The notes below the pieces were generated by a model. The model was not told the origin of the DNA. It saw only the letters and a list, made by a program, of their open reading frames with translations, and ran no database searches. DNA of 64,000 nucleotides from Druceiella hillmani (taxonomy: Eukaryota; Arthropoda; Insecta; Lepidoptera; Hepialidae), in assembly GCA_039881145.1 (NCBI GenBank), contig JAYKKI010000013.1, forward strand, positions 38,707,501 to 38,771,500, given 5' to 3'. Each line of letters begins with the position of its first letter. The stretch's first letter is position 1. Positions 12,532-25,961 of the stretch are shown in pieces. Position numbers and translations under genes: made by a program.

Positions 12532-12689
12532 CGGTTTATAGTAATATTATTACTGTGCTAAATTTCTATTTCGAGTGATTTCTAAAGAAAACAATGCTGG
12601 CAAACGAACAGACGGAGGCGGATTTATCGTGTAGATTTCGTTTTTCTTTTAAGGTACAAAACCTTAAAAATAAATAAAATAGGTCTTGC

Positions 12690-13900
12690 CGAAAATATAC
12701 TTACACAGAAATATATTCATAGTACGTTGGGGTATTGTTTGATGTTTGGGAAAGCGTCTTCTCTAGCGCGAATTAATCCGTCAAAGGTAATTCTTTATGT
12801 TAATGTCCCATATTTACAAAGATTATATCTTTCTGGTCTCCCTTTATTAACCGTTTAAAAGACTAGTGCCTGTATTATTTATTATTTACCCCACTGTCAT
12901 ATTATATGATACAATTATTACGTAATTACATTACAATAAATTAGATCTTATCCAGCATTTACAAAAAATGCTGTGAATCTAAACTTAGGTAAAGTTACGC
13001 CACAGACGGTATAGCTTTAATTAATGCTATACAAGTGATGAAACCAGAGTGTTTATTCCTGAAACCTAAACTAACGTCGGTGTTTACGTAATGGGTCTTC
13101 GCCAGCAGCGCAAACAAACAAACAATGAAGTATGCTTCGAACTGATCTTAAACCGAAATAGTTCCCGTCCAAAAATAAACATGCTGCCAGCGATATTGTA
13201 TTTATTTCTATGTTTTGTTAATAATTAAAGTTCGGTTTAATCCATTTCGATGCGATCAATACGAAATTTGAGAGCTTCCGATGTAAGTTAGCAGTTCTGT
13301 TCCATTCTCTGGAAAGTAGATTAGGCATTTTTGGTCTATTTGTGACCATCAATTAGAATGACGTCCTTAGGTAGCTACTTAAGTACTTCAATTTTTTTTA
13401 TAAACATAGAGTTTTATTGTTCACGAGTACACAAAAAAGTCTAAAATAGCTACCACACATTTTTTATGCAATTGTGATGATTTTAATAAATTAGTCAATT
13501 TTAGTGTTCCCGTTTGCAGTGTAGTTACAAATTTATTTTAGCTATAATTTCGAGCAAAATATTTGCTATTGAAAAATAAATTATTGGAAATACAAATTTA
13601 AGTACAGAAACGTGCGTACACGATAGATAAATTCATCAAACTTTCGAAATATAGAAAGTTGATACGATATGTACGAGGAATTTATATCTAAAAGCCTTAT
13701 GCGGCAATGAATTAAATAAGTTATTAATGTAATAATAGTAAACAAAAAAACTTGATGATTTTATTTCATCTTAATTAATTTATTTTTGAGCATAAATTTC
13801 GTAATGCTATTGTAAGACATTAAATCATTTCTCTTCTTAGCATATGAGTATTATAAAAAGGTTGCAAAATATGTTAGTTTACTATTAAACCTGCAAATGA
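12690..13900. repeat. Segmental duplication block 6, copy A
   Basis: Aligns with 62,840-64,000. Shared landmarks in order: GAAAGCGTCTTC, TCCCTTTATTAA-CGTTTAAAA, GCTATAC, GTTTATTCCTGAAACC-AAACTAA-GTCGGTGT, ACAATGAAG-ATGCTTCGAACTGATCTT, AAATAAACATGCT, TTTAATCCATTTCG, then AATATT-GCTATT and TTGAG-ATGAATTT. The match continues to the window end in B. The part 13,080-13,330 is also a distant relative of block 1. Confidence 0.85.
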
Positions 13901-15839
13901 ATCACAACAGATCATGTTTTAGTTGACACATTGAAAAGTCAACAACCATTTTAAAGCGTCTAATATATTTAGATTTCATTTTTTTTTCATATTTGTAGCA
14001 GTATCCATGACACCAACTGAAAAGAGTCTTCTTGCTTCTAATTCCGTGTCTATTATTTATGATTACTATCATCAAAGAAATCACTTATCCAAATACATAA
14101 AATAATATCAAACAATAATTTGCGAAATTTCAGAATTTAACTGATATCGCTAAAACTTTTTTTAAAATAGGAAAAAATAATTAATTTTTTGTCTAGGCAA
14201 GGAATTAATTTATTTTTAGCCTTGAACATAATATCTAATAAAACGTTGAAAATTTATTAGGAAAAATATTTTTCGCGAGAACTATAAACTAAAGACAGGT
14301 ATGAATAAAGTACACCGCAAAAGATAGGGAAGCACCAACATTGCTTTAAACCAGGAAGTAATATTTAGGTCACTTTGAGCCAGGAATTGATGTTTGGTTT
14401 AGTTTGGGTTGGACATTAACGTTTCGTTTTGCTTTTAGTTTGGGATTAATTTTCCATCATTTCATTTCATTTTCACTCATTTCGGTTTTTATTTTTTAGA
14501 GATTGGACTTTTGGAATACATAGTTTTATTATACGATTACCAATGCATCCCGGTCATCGCAAGCCAGGCAAAGATTTTTCACACGCGCATTCTAGGTCTA
14601 AGCGTGAAAGCCCACGTGTATAATTTCGCTTTTTAAATACACCATCGTAACTTTTAATCTGCTAGTTAAAAGATTACGGTGTGCAAAGAAAATTTGTTAC
14701 TACTAGAAAATTTAAATTATCATTAAGACAATTATGCGCGATAAGCTTTGGACAATTGAATTAAAAATAACATTTTTTTTCCAGGTGAAACTTTTATTAT
14801 GGTTTTTATGTAACATGTACATTTATGCTATCTTAGACCTTATCGTAGAATTTGTTGTACTAGATAATGCTACCATACATTTTTTAAGCAATTGAGATGG
14901 TTTAGGCAATGCATGTCAAGATATTTCTCCTACTGATTCTTTTTTTTCTACATCATCGATATTCATCGCCATAAGTCAAGTAATTTTCATAAAACGCTCA
15001 GAAATTATATACTAAAAGCTTCATTTTGAATAATATTTTCCACCCCAAAATGGAAGAAAATCCGAAATAATCGTATACTTTCAGACAGGCAGACGAAGCA
15101 GTAGTTCTTTTTTATAATATGCATTGGACGTATTGATTTATTACACAATCAATCATCTGTTTTCTTTTCTCAAAAGTAATTTTTTTTCTCTTTTTAATTA
15201 CATCTAAAATTTACAGTCTTGAATAATAAAATTCAAACCCCAATTTCAATTCTAAAGGAAAAAAAATTAGATTAGTGTTGCAGTAGTTGTACATAATAAA
15301 TAGGATACAAAAGCATGCCAGTAACTACAATGAAATAAAGACAAAGTAATAATAGACAAAAAACAAAACTGAATCTAGAGGAAAATTTTGCAATATAACG
15401 GCTATTGGATTACTAAAAAGTAATGCTTCAATCGTTATTTTTATTCCTGTCGAAGGGAAGTATCACTTCTAATTTTTAAAAGCACTATCTTTTTCTGTAT
15501 CATGTAAGTAACGTCTGTTTGTACGTCTTATAAATGTAAATCTGTAATTGCAATAATTTTTCTTTCAGAAACATGGTGTTACTGAAAGGAGGATTCTTTC
15601 AAAGTACATTACTTTTGCATTTTTAAATATTTACTTGTTTACAGATATTAATCTTATCAAAGTTATAAATTGGGGAGGATTTATCTTTAAATAATTACTA
15701 GCTGCACCCCTCTGTTTCACTTGTGATTATTGTACTAATTTTATGTTCGTTATACTAGTTATGCTAATTATGGTGCAATTATGTTTTTGTGGGTTTCTGA
15801 GTATAAAATAAGAAGTTAAGAAGAAAATTACAATCTTAT
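13901..15839. other. AT-rich non-coding stretch
   Basis: No supported gene. Around 14,480-14,640 the sequence is less AT-rich and two frames are open for 27 and about 47 codons, but neither encodes anything I recognise. Confidence 0.4.
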
Positions 15840-16125
15840 CCCGTTCTCGAGATACACCGTTTTAACGTTACCGCAAGAGTTGAGATTCCTGATAAACTAT
15901 TTCAATGTTACCGTAAGGGTTCCCGTTCCCGAGATATATAATTTCAACTTTTCCGTAAGAGTTGCGAGTACAATTTAACGTTAGAGGGAGAGTTCCCATT
16001 CTAGAGATATATAATTTTAACCTTTCTGCAAGAGATGCGAGTCATAATACACCATTTCGACGTTACCGCAAGAGTTCCCGTTCTCGAGATACATTATTCC
16101 AATGTTACCGCAAGAGTTGTAAGTA
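15840..16125. repeat. Degenerate minisatellite, 73-82-bp unit
   Basis: Units begin with CCCGTTCTCGAGATA-like sequence at about 15,840, 15,922, 15,995 and 16,077. Each contains one or two copies of GTTACCGCAAGAGTT. About three and a half units, clearly diverged, with the half-unit structure suggesting an older shorter repeat. Confidence 0.9.
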
Positions 16126-18232
16126 AACATTTATTATCACAAAAGATTTTGAGGTATTTTTTTAAATATTTTGTAGAAAGAAAACATGTATAATAATATA
16201 GTAATATGTATGTAATTATTCGTATTTATTAATATATTGATAATGTCTATGGCGAATACCAGTTGGAAACCGTAAATTTTTAATTAATGGTGTATCACTT
16301 ATGAAAATATAATAAAAAATAGCGTACAATGGAAAATACAAAAACAATTGAATTTATGATATTTAAAAATTTCTTTTTGTATTTTTACTTTCATTTGCGA
16401 AAAGAAATGTCATAAAAACAATTTCCCACTTATAGTTGATTTGAAGAAATTTTACTTAAGGCATGTTTCTCACGGAAACAGAATATTAATAAATTTTATT
16501 TAAGGAGCTACTTATAAAAATTGCGAAAGTTCCACTTCGATATATCTGGACTTTTAATGGCTTATGAAGAATTTTGGAGGCATCTTTTAAATGGTTTAAA
16601 TAGTATTACTAATTTTGAGTAATTGAAATCACGTTTTAGTTGCGCAGAGAATGATATCTTTATTTTATTGAATATCTACACACTGTAGGTGTGTGTTTTA
16701 TTGTCGGCCAATGCGCAGCCTCGAGTTTTGAACATAGAAGTAATAAAATTACTTATGTTATCAATTTGTAATTTTATAAGCATTTAATCCGCTTTAAGTA
16801 ATGGGGAAAGAAAAGTATTTCGTCTAAAAATTAAACCATAATTGTTTAACTCTTTATCATTATTTAAATTTGCCTTTGAAAAATTATTTTAAATTCTATC
16901 CGATGTTCTGCACATTTTGAACCTTCGAAAACACTCTACCAAAATGCCACAATTCTTTCCGATTTTGGTGATTTTTCTATAGATTGGAAAATTATTAAAG
17001 TGGAAAGTCATTTCAAAATGATCTGGAAAAACGTATAACTTTTAAAAACAATCTTCTACAAAGGACCTCTTATCTTATCCTCGGCAACTGTTCTTGGCTT
17101 CCATTAGTTTGCGCATTTTCTTGTCCCTTTTCTTAATTTCCTGCTGTTTTGACTTCTCGTCTATTTTTTTTATTTTCTGTCACAATTAAGAAAAATCGCG
17201 GTGTATGCATTTTTGGTTTTATCAAGGATTTCTCAACAATCCACATGATTGTAAAAGACATAAAATAATCTACATGAAAATATTTGTACATATACAAGTA
17301 TTTTAGTTCGCCTGTATTTTTTTCAAAATAAATCATGTGAAACTAGATATATTATTAAGGATTTCGTAAATTTACCCATTTAATATATATTTCAAAATAA
17401 GGTACTAATTCTTGAAATTCATGCTCATTAATAAATATAGCTGGTTAATATAAGCTTGCTTGTTTATATCTGCTTCTTATGTCTAATTTATATTTTATGG
17501 CCTCTCAAATAGTGTACGTAATAATTAAAAACATAATTAAAATTGTGGTCGGGAACACATGAAAATATGCGAAATGAAATAACTATTGTCGAATATGAAA
17601 CTGCTGTTGAGTGTGGAAATTGCAATAGTACCGCCAACGGCACAATTAAGCAAAAGATAATATGTACGTTATGATCGATTACGACCATCAAGTACTTGAA
17701 AAGTACACGCTGTTAATGCTTCGCTAACATAACACGCTTGATGGGTGTATGTTAACCTGAACGCGATGTGTCGAGATTGACATGACACAGATTACCGACC
17801 TTAATAATTTACAGACCTTAATAATTTATTGATGCGTAAAGTGAGTCTAGTAAACTGGGGAGAATAAAGAAAGTTTTCGGGTTTATTGGCTTTTCCGCAC
17901 TAGTATGCAGATATCAAGAAAAATCATGAAGTAAAAGTGTTTCAGGAGACATTATAACTTCCTTTATTTCGGAATATCGAAAGAAAGGAATCCGACTGTA
18001 AACAAAAACCGACATAAATATCATTGATATCAATAGTGTCGTATTTACAACACATAAACTAGATTAATATTTATGATCAATAATTGTTTAAGCTGGTGTG
18101 TACGGTTTCGTCAATTATTTATATTTGGTCCATAAATTGCAAAGAATAAAGACCGATGTAAACACCATTGATGGGAAAATTGACATAATAATAAGAAGCA
18201 CGTAATTACTTGTTTTGTATAATTTCTTATGG
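16126..18232. other. AT-rich non-coding stretch
   Basis: No gene recognised. A short direct repeat, GACCTTAATAATTTA, occurs twice around 17,797-17,829. The 67-codon minus frames at 17,133 and 17,488 show no domain. Confidence 0.45.
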
Positions 18233-18280
18233 TGGTTACAGGGTTTTATATCATTGTATTGATGTAAAACCCTGTAACCA
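18233..18280. repeat. 48-base hairpin with perfect 16-bp arms
   Basis: TGGTTACAGGGTTTTA (18,233-18,248) is exactly complementary to TAAAACCCTGTAACCA (18,265-18,280). The 16-base loop, TATCATTGTATTGATG, can pair partly with itself. Nothing in the flanks shows target-site duplication. Confidence 0.9.
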
Positions 18281-21200
18281 ACTGTATATATATTTTAATT
18301 TCTTTATTCATATATATGTTCATAATTTATTCATAAACATAAAGGACACAAAATACATAAGCCTATTTTATGTAACAAAAAATATGCGATAGTTAAATAT
18401 ATCCAAAATTAATTTTCCTTTTGAGCTCGGTTAATGAATTAAATTTGGAATCCGCCAAATGTTTTCATTTCATAATATTCCTTCTTACCTTTTATAATTT
18501 CAATTCTTTCATTATATTTCTTTAGCTTTTTGGGGTTCTATGTTGATATAATGAATATAATTATATCATGTCCATCCATATATGTGTCACAGGAGCTATG
18601 ATGCTCCTATTGTTCTAGCCCTATAATCTTGAGATTTTACAAGTAAATTTTTCATATGGAGATCTTGATGAAAATATACAAAAAAATAACTAAGGTATAA
18701 GTCCGATTTAAAAAAATCGCTCTGCGCCGGAAAGCCCATAATTTATAAAAAGTTATAGGCTATTATCTCTACAATATCGTTTATAGAAACAGAGCTGTAA
18801 TTAAAATGTAACGAATTACGAGAATACGGCTCAAACGGTGCAAGGCGGTGGGATAGCTACTTATTTATTGTTTGATCGTCCCTTATATTATATACCAACT
18901 GATATATCCCCAACCCTGACGATTGATGTTGGGATTTTTAATGACCGCGGAAGGGGAGCAGCATAATTAGGATAATTTGCGCGTTCCACTGAGCGAAATA
19001 ATAAGATCTTTAAGTATTTCTAAGAAAAATAAAATTGCATTTAGCATGTTTTGTATTTACATGTTCTTTGCGAAATATTAAACTTCCAAATGAGGAACAA
19101 TTCGAAAAATTTGAAAACGATTCTGGATCTAGTATCTAATCAGAATTGATAAATAAAAGTATTGCGATTAAATTGCATTGACAATTTAGGAGATAATAGA
19201 TAACTTTCCAATCCTAATCCAAACCTGTTCCAATAAGCTTTGAATGACTTGAGTTTCCGTAATGAAATAATATGGACCTTTCCTTATTCTAATGGATTGG
19301 TCATTACTGTTCGTCTGTCTGTCCATTTCTTGAACACTCTTGAAGTTCGTACAGTTCTACAATTGTGCTCAAGAATTTTTTTAAAGCAAACTCTTTACAT
19401 AGAGATCTCATCTAATATGTAATAAAATCTTAAAGACGTTTTTCAATTTACCTACTTCTAAAATGGGGGTTACATTTTTTTCGTACATCCCGTCAAATGA
19501 GACGCTGTAAAATATTTTTAAAACAACACTGAGTTTCTGTTTCCGATTTTCAATTTTTAAATTCCTTTCAGGAAGCTCAATTTCAAAATGACGGAAAATG
19601 TATCTCCCATAACCCTCAATTCTTTCATTTTCGGACCAACGTATAGAACAGAGCTGAAGAAAAGAAATGCTATCATTTAGTTAGATATTTCAATGAAATA
19701 TCTTGTTCAGTTTGCACAAAAATTTTGAGAAATATGGACAACCACAGAACCTTTACGGGACGAAGGTATACTTTATATCTTTAAGTTAAATGTTTTTAGA
19801 GAAAAATTATTGTGACAGATGGAAAGGCCGATACGTGTATAGTAATGGTCGTATGTAGGCGGATACGTGTGTAATAATGGTCGTATGTGAGGTACGGAGC
19901 CCTGAAAATAATGTTATCTCTTATAATGATTGAGCACGATCCGCATGGAAGCAGATTCGCCGAATTTCTTTAGAATTATTCTCGTTAAACATTGTACCTT
20001 GGCAATAAAACGTAATGAATAGCACACATCGTGAGTCTTTTTATGTCCAAGTATTTTTTAGGTGAAATTTCCATTCACATTAAGAATAATTTACAAATGA
20101 TTGATACGAAAAGTATAATTTTGGTTTATAGCACTCTAAGGAAAAAAGTTTCGATGAATACTTCAATAAATTACTTCGACCGAAACTATTTGATATTACC
20201 GACAATGAAAGGTAGATAATGATCGATGATATAATAAAATTGCTGAATTTATGACAACAATAAAAGTTCGACGATAGTTTATGAAGCTCGAAATGTTATT
20301 ATTTTTATTACCTTCAGTCAACGGTTTCAGTTTTGCTAACCTTTAACATAGGAATAAATTGTTTTCTTAGCACATTTTATTATTATAATTATATTAAGAA
20401 CTTTGAACTTGAATTAAACTAAACCATATTTTCATTGAAAAAAAACACACAAACGCATTTTCTTTGTGTAAAATGCTTTTAAAACATCGGAGCAAATAGA
20501 GATTTACTAACAATATCACTCAGATAAAAGATTTATAGCTTTTCTGTTATTTGAAAAAAATAAAACTTGAAATAATTGTATTATACATTGTACAATTAGT
20601 TAGATGTAAAGCTCCTAAAACCAGATTCTGTAGCACATCACTTCATTTCAATAAATGTATTTTCGCCGTTTCGCTTTCATTTGAAGTCTAAGAATATTCG
20701 CAATAAGATACATATTTAAGAGTTATAAAGACTGCTTGCAATTCATTTGGAAAAAAATTACTTAAAATTTTATTTACCACTAAAAAGCGGCAAAGAAATT
20801 TCAAAAAATCAAGCCATCTGATACATGATTGTATACATCGAAGCTTCCATTTCCCGGAATACTTTGTTTTATTTATATCATCGAACTATTAATTTTCATA
20901 GGAACTTACAGTAGAAGTTATATAACACCTATATAGATTACTTATACTATTTATATTGCAAACAAAAAATAATAATGAAAAATCTAGTAGAAGGAAGAAA
21001 TATAATATTTTTCAACAGAATTATACAAATACTTTGAAGCGGTGAAGTAATACTGCGCAATCTAGTGTTAACTAAATTTTCAGTTGTTTTTGTCGTACAA
21101 TAAAATTTATATATACTAAGTATAGATGGCCAACGAATTAATATGACACTTATTATACGGGGCAACAATGGTTTTGCTCTCTGAAGTTTGAATGTGATTA

Positions 21201-21574
21201 CCGGTAGTTTTTGAGATGCTGATTGCGGGAAAAATAATTAAAAAAATTAAAAATGAGACATTTTTTTATAAATAATGAAAAGTGATCTAACGACTTATAT
21301 GTTACGTAAATGGTTTCTATAAGTACACAAGAATACATTCTACCTCATAATTTTCCAATTTCTACCTCATTAACTAAGTGGTATATGATAAATGTGTAAT
21401 TTACACGCCAGAAAAGCTCAATTTTAAATAATACCACTTATCGGTGATTAAATCTCCAATACAATCTTTTGTCACTTTGATTCATTAGAAAAGAGTTAAT
21501 GAGGGTAAAAAATAACAAAAAACATATAAATACTTAAGCTGATTTTAAAGTACATTAGTCATCTTTGAGAAAAA
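18281..21574. other. AT-rich non-coding stretch with small repeats
   Basis: No supported gene. It includes a short palindrome AGGAGCTATGATGCTCCT near 18,592 and a 32-bp tandem duplication (GATACGTGT...GGTCGTATGT) at 19,830-19,889. The frames of 60-73 codons at 19,240, 20,031 and 20,947 show no domain. Confidence 0.5.
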
Positions 21575-22100
21575 ATGTTACTACCTCCTTTGCATACAAA
21601 ACTGGGCATGATAAAACAGTTTTTTAAGGTTATGGACAAAAAAGGAGAAGGTTTAAAATATCTAAAAACATTTTCGCATCGTTATCAGATGCTAAATTGA
21701 AAAAAGAAGTTTTTGTCGGCCCCGTTATAAGAAAATTGATGAAGGACACAGAATTTGATAGAAAACTCAGTGAATTCAAATTACAAGCATGGACTTCTAT
21801 TAAGGAAGTGGTTAAGAACTTTCTAGGGTACAAGAGTCCTGATTATGAAGAAATTGTGGTTAATATGATAAACATTTTTGGTAAAATGGGATGTTTAACG
21901 AGCATTAAGCTTCGCTTCCTGAATTCGCACATTGTCTACCTTCCGGAAAATCTAGGAGCTGTTAGTGAAAAGCAAGGTGAAAGATTTCATCCAGACTTGA
22001 AAGAAATTATACGTATCATGAATGTGCAATGAATGTGCAATAGAACTACTGTAGGTTGCTGAAGCGATATAATCCGAACAACGATTTTGAGAAAAAATAA
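21575..22100 (+). pseudogene. Fragment of a multicopy arthropod family of unknown function
   Basis: Three overlapping frames read as one protein. Frame 1 starts at ATG 21,575 and gives LLPPLHTKLGMIKQFFKVMD followed by KYL. A one-base shift near 21,670 moves to LSDAKLKKEVFVGPVIRKLM and on to FLNSHIVYLPENLGAVSEKQ, GERFH (to about 22,030). A second shift, caused by an 11-base tandem duplication, moves to YCRLLKRYNPNNDFEKK, ending at TAA 22,098. From memory, proteins with PPLHIKLG, VGPQIR, NFLGN, HFLHSH, PENLG and GERFHQD are numerous in spiders, crustaceans and insects and are usually annotated as hypothetical. Their copy number suggests spread by a mobile element, which is my inference. Upstream parts of the family are missing, so this is a C-terminal relic. 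Confidence 0.8.
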
Positions 22101-22454
22101 GTTTCGAGCAGAAAAGAACAAGATACCACTGAGATTTGTGTTATATAAATATGTTAAGAGATATATCACCTATATATTTTAATTGTATTTAACTGATAGA
22201 TATAGGTGTCTCTTTTTGTCTATTATCCATTGTCCCATTTTTAAAAAATATGAACTTGTCGGAGAAAAACTGATTACATATTCGGAATTACCCCTCCAAA
22301 ATCAGTCATCAAATCTTAGAGAGGAAAAAAAAGGTTGAATTTGAAGGTCTGATACAAATGATTCACAGTTAGTATCAAAACATCCAATAAAATAGAATAT
22401 TTTTACCCACGATGGAACGAGGGAAATACATGCGTTTTGGGTGAGAGGTTGTTT

Positions 22455-22915
22455 GTTTATTAGTGTGTGCAATCCAATGTTCCCATATGTCTACAAAACG
22501 GTTTGACCGATTTAAATACGGTTTCTGTAAAATATTTGGGACTAATTGGCGATGGTACTTAAATATATGTTATAGTGATTACCCGCCAGAATGTGCTGCA
22601 ATATACTTTTGTTACAAATTAATATTCATCTCCAAAACGAATTGACCGATTTAGATATGGTGTCTGTAAAATATTTAGGACTATAGATAGGTGTAACGGT
22701 GATAACTCACCACGGGGTGCCGCAATAAACAATTTGTTGCAATCGAATGTTCCAATTTGTCTCCCAAACGGTTTGATAAATTTTATACGGTGTCTGTAAA
22801 TATTTGGCACTAATTGGTGATGGTACTTAGATAGGTGTGACGATGATTACTCACCAAGGGGCGTCGCAATAAACATTTTGTTACAAACGAATTTTTCCAT
22901 TTCTTTCCAAAAAGT
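22455..22915. repeat. Tandem repeat, 131-139-bp unit, about three and a half copies
   Basis: Each unit carries ACGGTTTGACCGATTTA-like sequence (at 22,499, 22,638, 22,769), then GGTGTCTGTAAAATATTTGG, GGTGATGGTACTTAGATAGG, GTGATTACTCACC, GGGGTGCCGCAATAAACA and TTGTTACAAACGAAT. The copies are well diverged. It begins 350 bases after the pseudogene and ends just before the MITE-like element, so it may be internal to a larger element. Confidence 0.9.
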
Positions 22916-22987
22916 ATAAAAGCAAAATTAAAAAATCCACGACCGATGTAATCGTTGTGATTGAAAAACTATTAATTTCTTTTTAAA

Positions 22988-23229
22988 CCCCCGGATTAAA
23001 AGAAAGTAAGAACTTATTAATATAATCACAAACCCAAGAAAATCCGTCGGAGCTGCCATTGCCATTTCCGTTCCCAATATTTACTTCCTTGTGGGAGCGT
23101 AGAAAAGCTGTTCAGTCACGAACTGACAAAACTGCAAAATTTTAGGCATAGGCTGGACATGGTAGCCCCGACAGATTTTATTGGGTTTGTAATTATATTA
23201 ATATTTTCTTACTTTCTTTTAATCGGGGC
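22988..23229. mobile_element. MITE-like element with 68-bp terminal inverted repeats
   Basis: The left arm (22,989-23,057) begins CCCCGGATTAAAAGAAAGTA and the right arm (23,161-23,228) ends with its complement, TACTTTCTTTTAATCGGGG. The arms match over about 68 bases with about eight differences, including the inner AATATAAT-ACAAACCCAA and TCGG-GCT parts. The roughly 100-base centre is less AT-rich and contains a small GTTCAGTCACGAACTGAC palindrome. No coding capacity. I could not settle a target-site duplication, so the superfamily is open. Confidence 0.8.
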
Positions 23230-25289
23230 GTAATCAAAAAAAATATTTAACTTTTTTCAATTACCACGACTCCAATCCAACCACATCGTGGGTGGGAAAT
23301 TAACATCTCAAAGTGTAAAAATAAAACACTAAAATTCCTCTATTTGATGTTGGCATTGAATGTTAGACGACAAATATACGCTTTTGATTTTATTTCACTT
23401 TTCATAAACAGCAAGTTCTAGAATAGTAAACTAAAATTAAAAGAAACCTTAATTTTTGAAACGAATTTAAAAACAATAATGGACAATTTTTGTTCTTACT
23501 TGTACATCATTTATTGCAAAAATATAATTTATATGCAAAACACTTCGTCCATTGAGTTTTTAACTGTATGGGATGGATTAGTTAGCCACGATGGCCTCAC
23601 AAATTTATTAAGCAACGGCTACGGAATGCTAATGCAGTACCATAGCCATAGCAAGCTTTCTATTTGTGTATTCAAAAATATCGTGACTGCACCGGATGTA
23701 TCACGTAATCACGTAGACTGCAGTAGTGTGCATGTGAATAAGTATGCAGACGACGCATTGTGAAATGAAATTCTGAGCAGCTACCATAGCTTCTCTCAAA
23801 AAATTTTTTTTATTAAAAAATGTCAAATAATGTTATTTAATTAACCGTATAATATTCGTTAATCTTTCATCTTATAGGAGTAACCGGTTTCCTATTTTTA
23901 TTTTAGTTTCCCTAATATGGAATTAAATTTGTCTTTGATCATGTAAACACATGTGAATTAAAAAATAAACCAAGTAGCTGAAAACTAAAGGGGATGATCA
24001 ATGAGCTATTGATATATGAGATTACAGATAAAGATGCTTTCATAGCACGACGACCTTTTAATTTCAAATACTACAGTTTCGATTTCGTCAAGATTTTATA
24101 TCGTGTAATTATAATGAAAATTATTATAATTAAAACACTCAAAAATAAATATACATTATTACCGCAGATTGGAATATTTATTTAGAAATTTAAGGTAACT
24201 AGAAAGTTAGGTAATATAAGAAAAACAATTTAACTACAAGTGCAAATAGGACTACGAGTAGTACATAAAATATTAAATACTTACGTTTGGTTTATTAAAC
24301 GTTTTGTTTATTAATCAGTAAATGGGTATGAATATAATTTTTCGCCGTCAATTGCGTATTTTAAATTGACTGGTAATGAAATATTTCGAATTTCTCTAAA
24401 ATGAAATGACCTAGGATGATCATTGTAGTTTTTCCTTAAACTTAAATAACCCCTTTTTTCGCAATTTTATTTTCAGTGCTGTCGAAAATTGAGTTCATCC
24501 CTTTTCATAAGGTTTTTCGTATATTTTTAAAATATAAAAGAAGATTTCAAAATTATAGAAGAACGTGATCTAAATTTGGGAAAAAATGATTTTGAGGTCT
24601 TTATCAACAGATTTTTTGGACGATACCCCGTGATACACGTGCCTTAAAAAAATATTTTCGAGTATCTACTTAATTTAACTCATTTAAATTTAACATAAAT
24701 TTAATTAAGTAAAATCATTTTTAAATTTTCAAATACGTCTTTGAAGCAAGTAAAATGTTGAAATTGTAATAAAAATAAGCATTCTAAATTTTTCTCTTCG
24801 CGATCTTGTTTTTTTGCTAATTAATTAGATTACCGTATATTTAATAGTGTGAAATGGACATAGGGCGAGTACCATTCTTTCATAATGTGTGGGTGACCAG
24901 CAAGGAAGGTTCAAGTGAGAGTAGACCAGGTATGTTCCGAACAGTTTTGAGTTAAACCTATAAATTATTACACTCGTGGTTGCATTTAAATAATATATGA
25001 AGGTACTTATAGAAAATGCAAATATATAAAAACATTTCATTATATATATTATTAAAGGGTGAACATTATAGGATCGTGAGGAGGAACATTATATGAAAAA
25101 TCTAAAACTGAATGTCTCTTTTTTGGTTTGCATCGTTTTCATGAATCTCAATAAACATAAAGTACTACATAATAAAATTATACTATTTTTTCGTAATTAA
25201 AAGCCCATATACTTTTGCCACATTTTTGTCTTCCAAAGAACATTTCAAAATTTATTTTTACGTTGATTGCAAATTTTTATTTATCGCTA
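23230..25289. other. AT-rich non-coding stretch
   Basis: No supported gene. A 94-codon frame at 23,479-23,763 (plus) begins MDNFCSYLYI and has no domain or coding signature that I can recognise. It is slightly longer than most chance frames here. Confidence 0.4.
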
Positions 25290-25615
25290 TACTACGTAAA
25301 ATACTTCATATACAGCAGGTCTTTAAAACAGAATACTTCATGTTGTGCAGGTCTTTTAAACGCGGAATAGTTTATTTAGCTCAGGTCTCTGAAACGTAGA
25401 ATGCTTCTTGCAGCGTGTGAAACGTGGAATATATTTGTGTGGCGCATGTATTCAAAACGTAGAATATACCATGTAGACCAAGTCTTTGAAACCTAGAATA
25501 ATTCTTGTAGTGCTAGTGTTTGAAACGTAGAATATTTCATGTGGCGCAGGTCTTCAAAACGTGGAATACTTCGTGTAGCGCAAGCCTTTGAAACGTAGAA
25601 TACTTTATGTAGATT
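25290..25615. repeat. Degenerate minisatellite, about 36-bp unit, about nine copies
   Basis: Built from GTAGCGCAGGTCTTTGAAACGTAGAATACTTCAT-like units. GAAACGTAGAAT or a close variant recurs throughout. The copies differ at many positions, so the array is old. Confidence 0.9.
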
Positions 25616-25843
25616 GAATGTTGGTGGACGTTACAGATGAAAGCACGTACTGGGTTTAAATTTATAAAGATTTATTAATTTATATTTTGAATGCTAATAG
25701 AGGTATATGTTTCATAGACAATGATACATTTTGAGTGAACGGTGAATTTGTTTTATGGGCCGGTATCAAATCAAATTTTCTTGAGAACATAATTATACAC
25801 AATGATTCATTTTGCAGATGAAGTAAATTGTACAGTAATGCTT

Positions 25844-25848
<5 letters not shown>

Positions 25849-25905
<57 letters not shown>

Positions 25906-25914
25906 ATGTACATA

Positions 25915-25960
<46 letters not shown>
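25849..25960. repeat. Compound (TA)n-(TG)n microsatellite
   Basis: TA repeats, then about 13 TG units, then more TA. The 62-codon frame across it is a repeat artefact. Confidence 0.97.

Positions 25961-25961
<1 letters not shown>

Noticed and set aside
14480..14640. Less AT-rich patch with HPGHRKPGKDFSHAHSRSKR in one frame
   Set aside because: Only 27 codons, with a competing open frame, no splice signals I trust and no recognised family.
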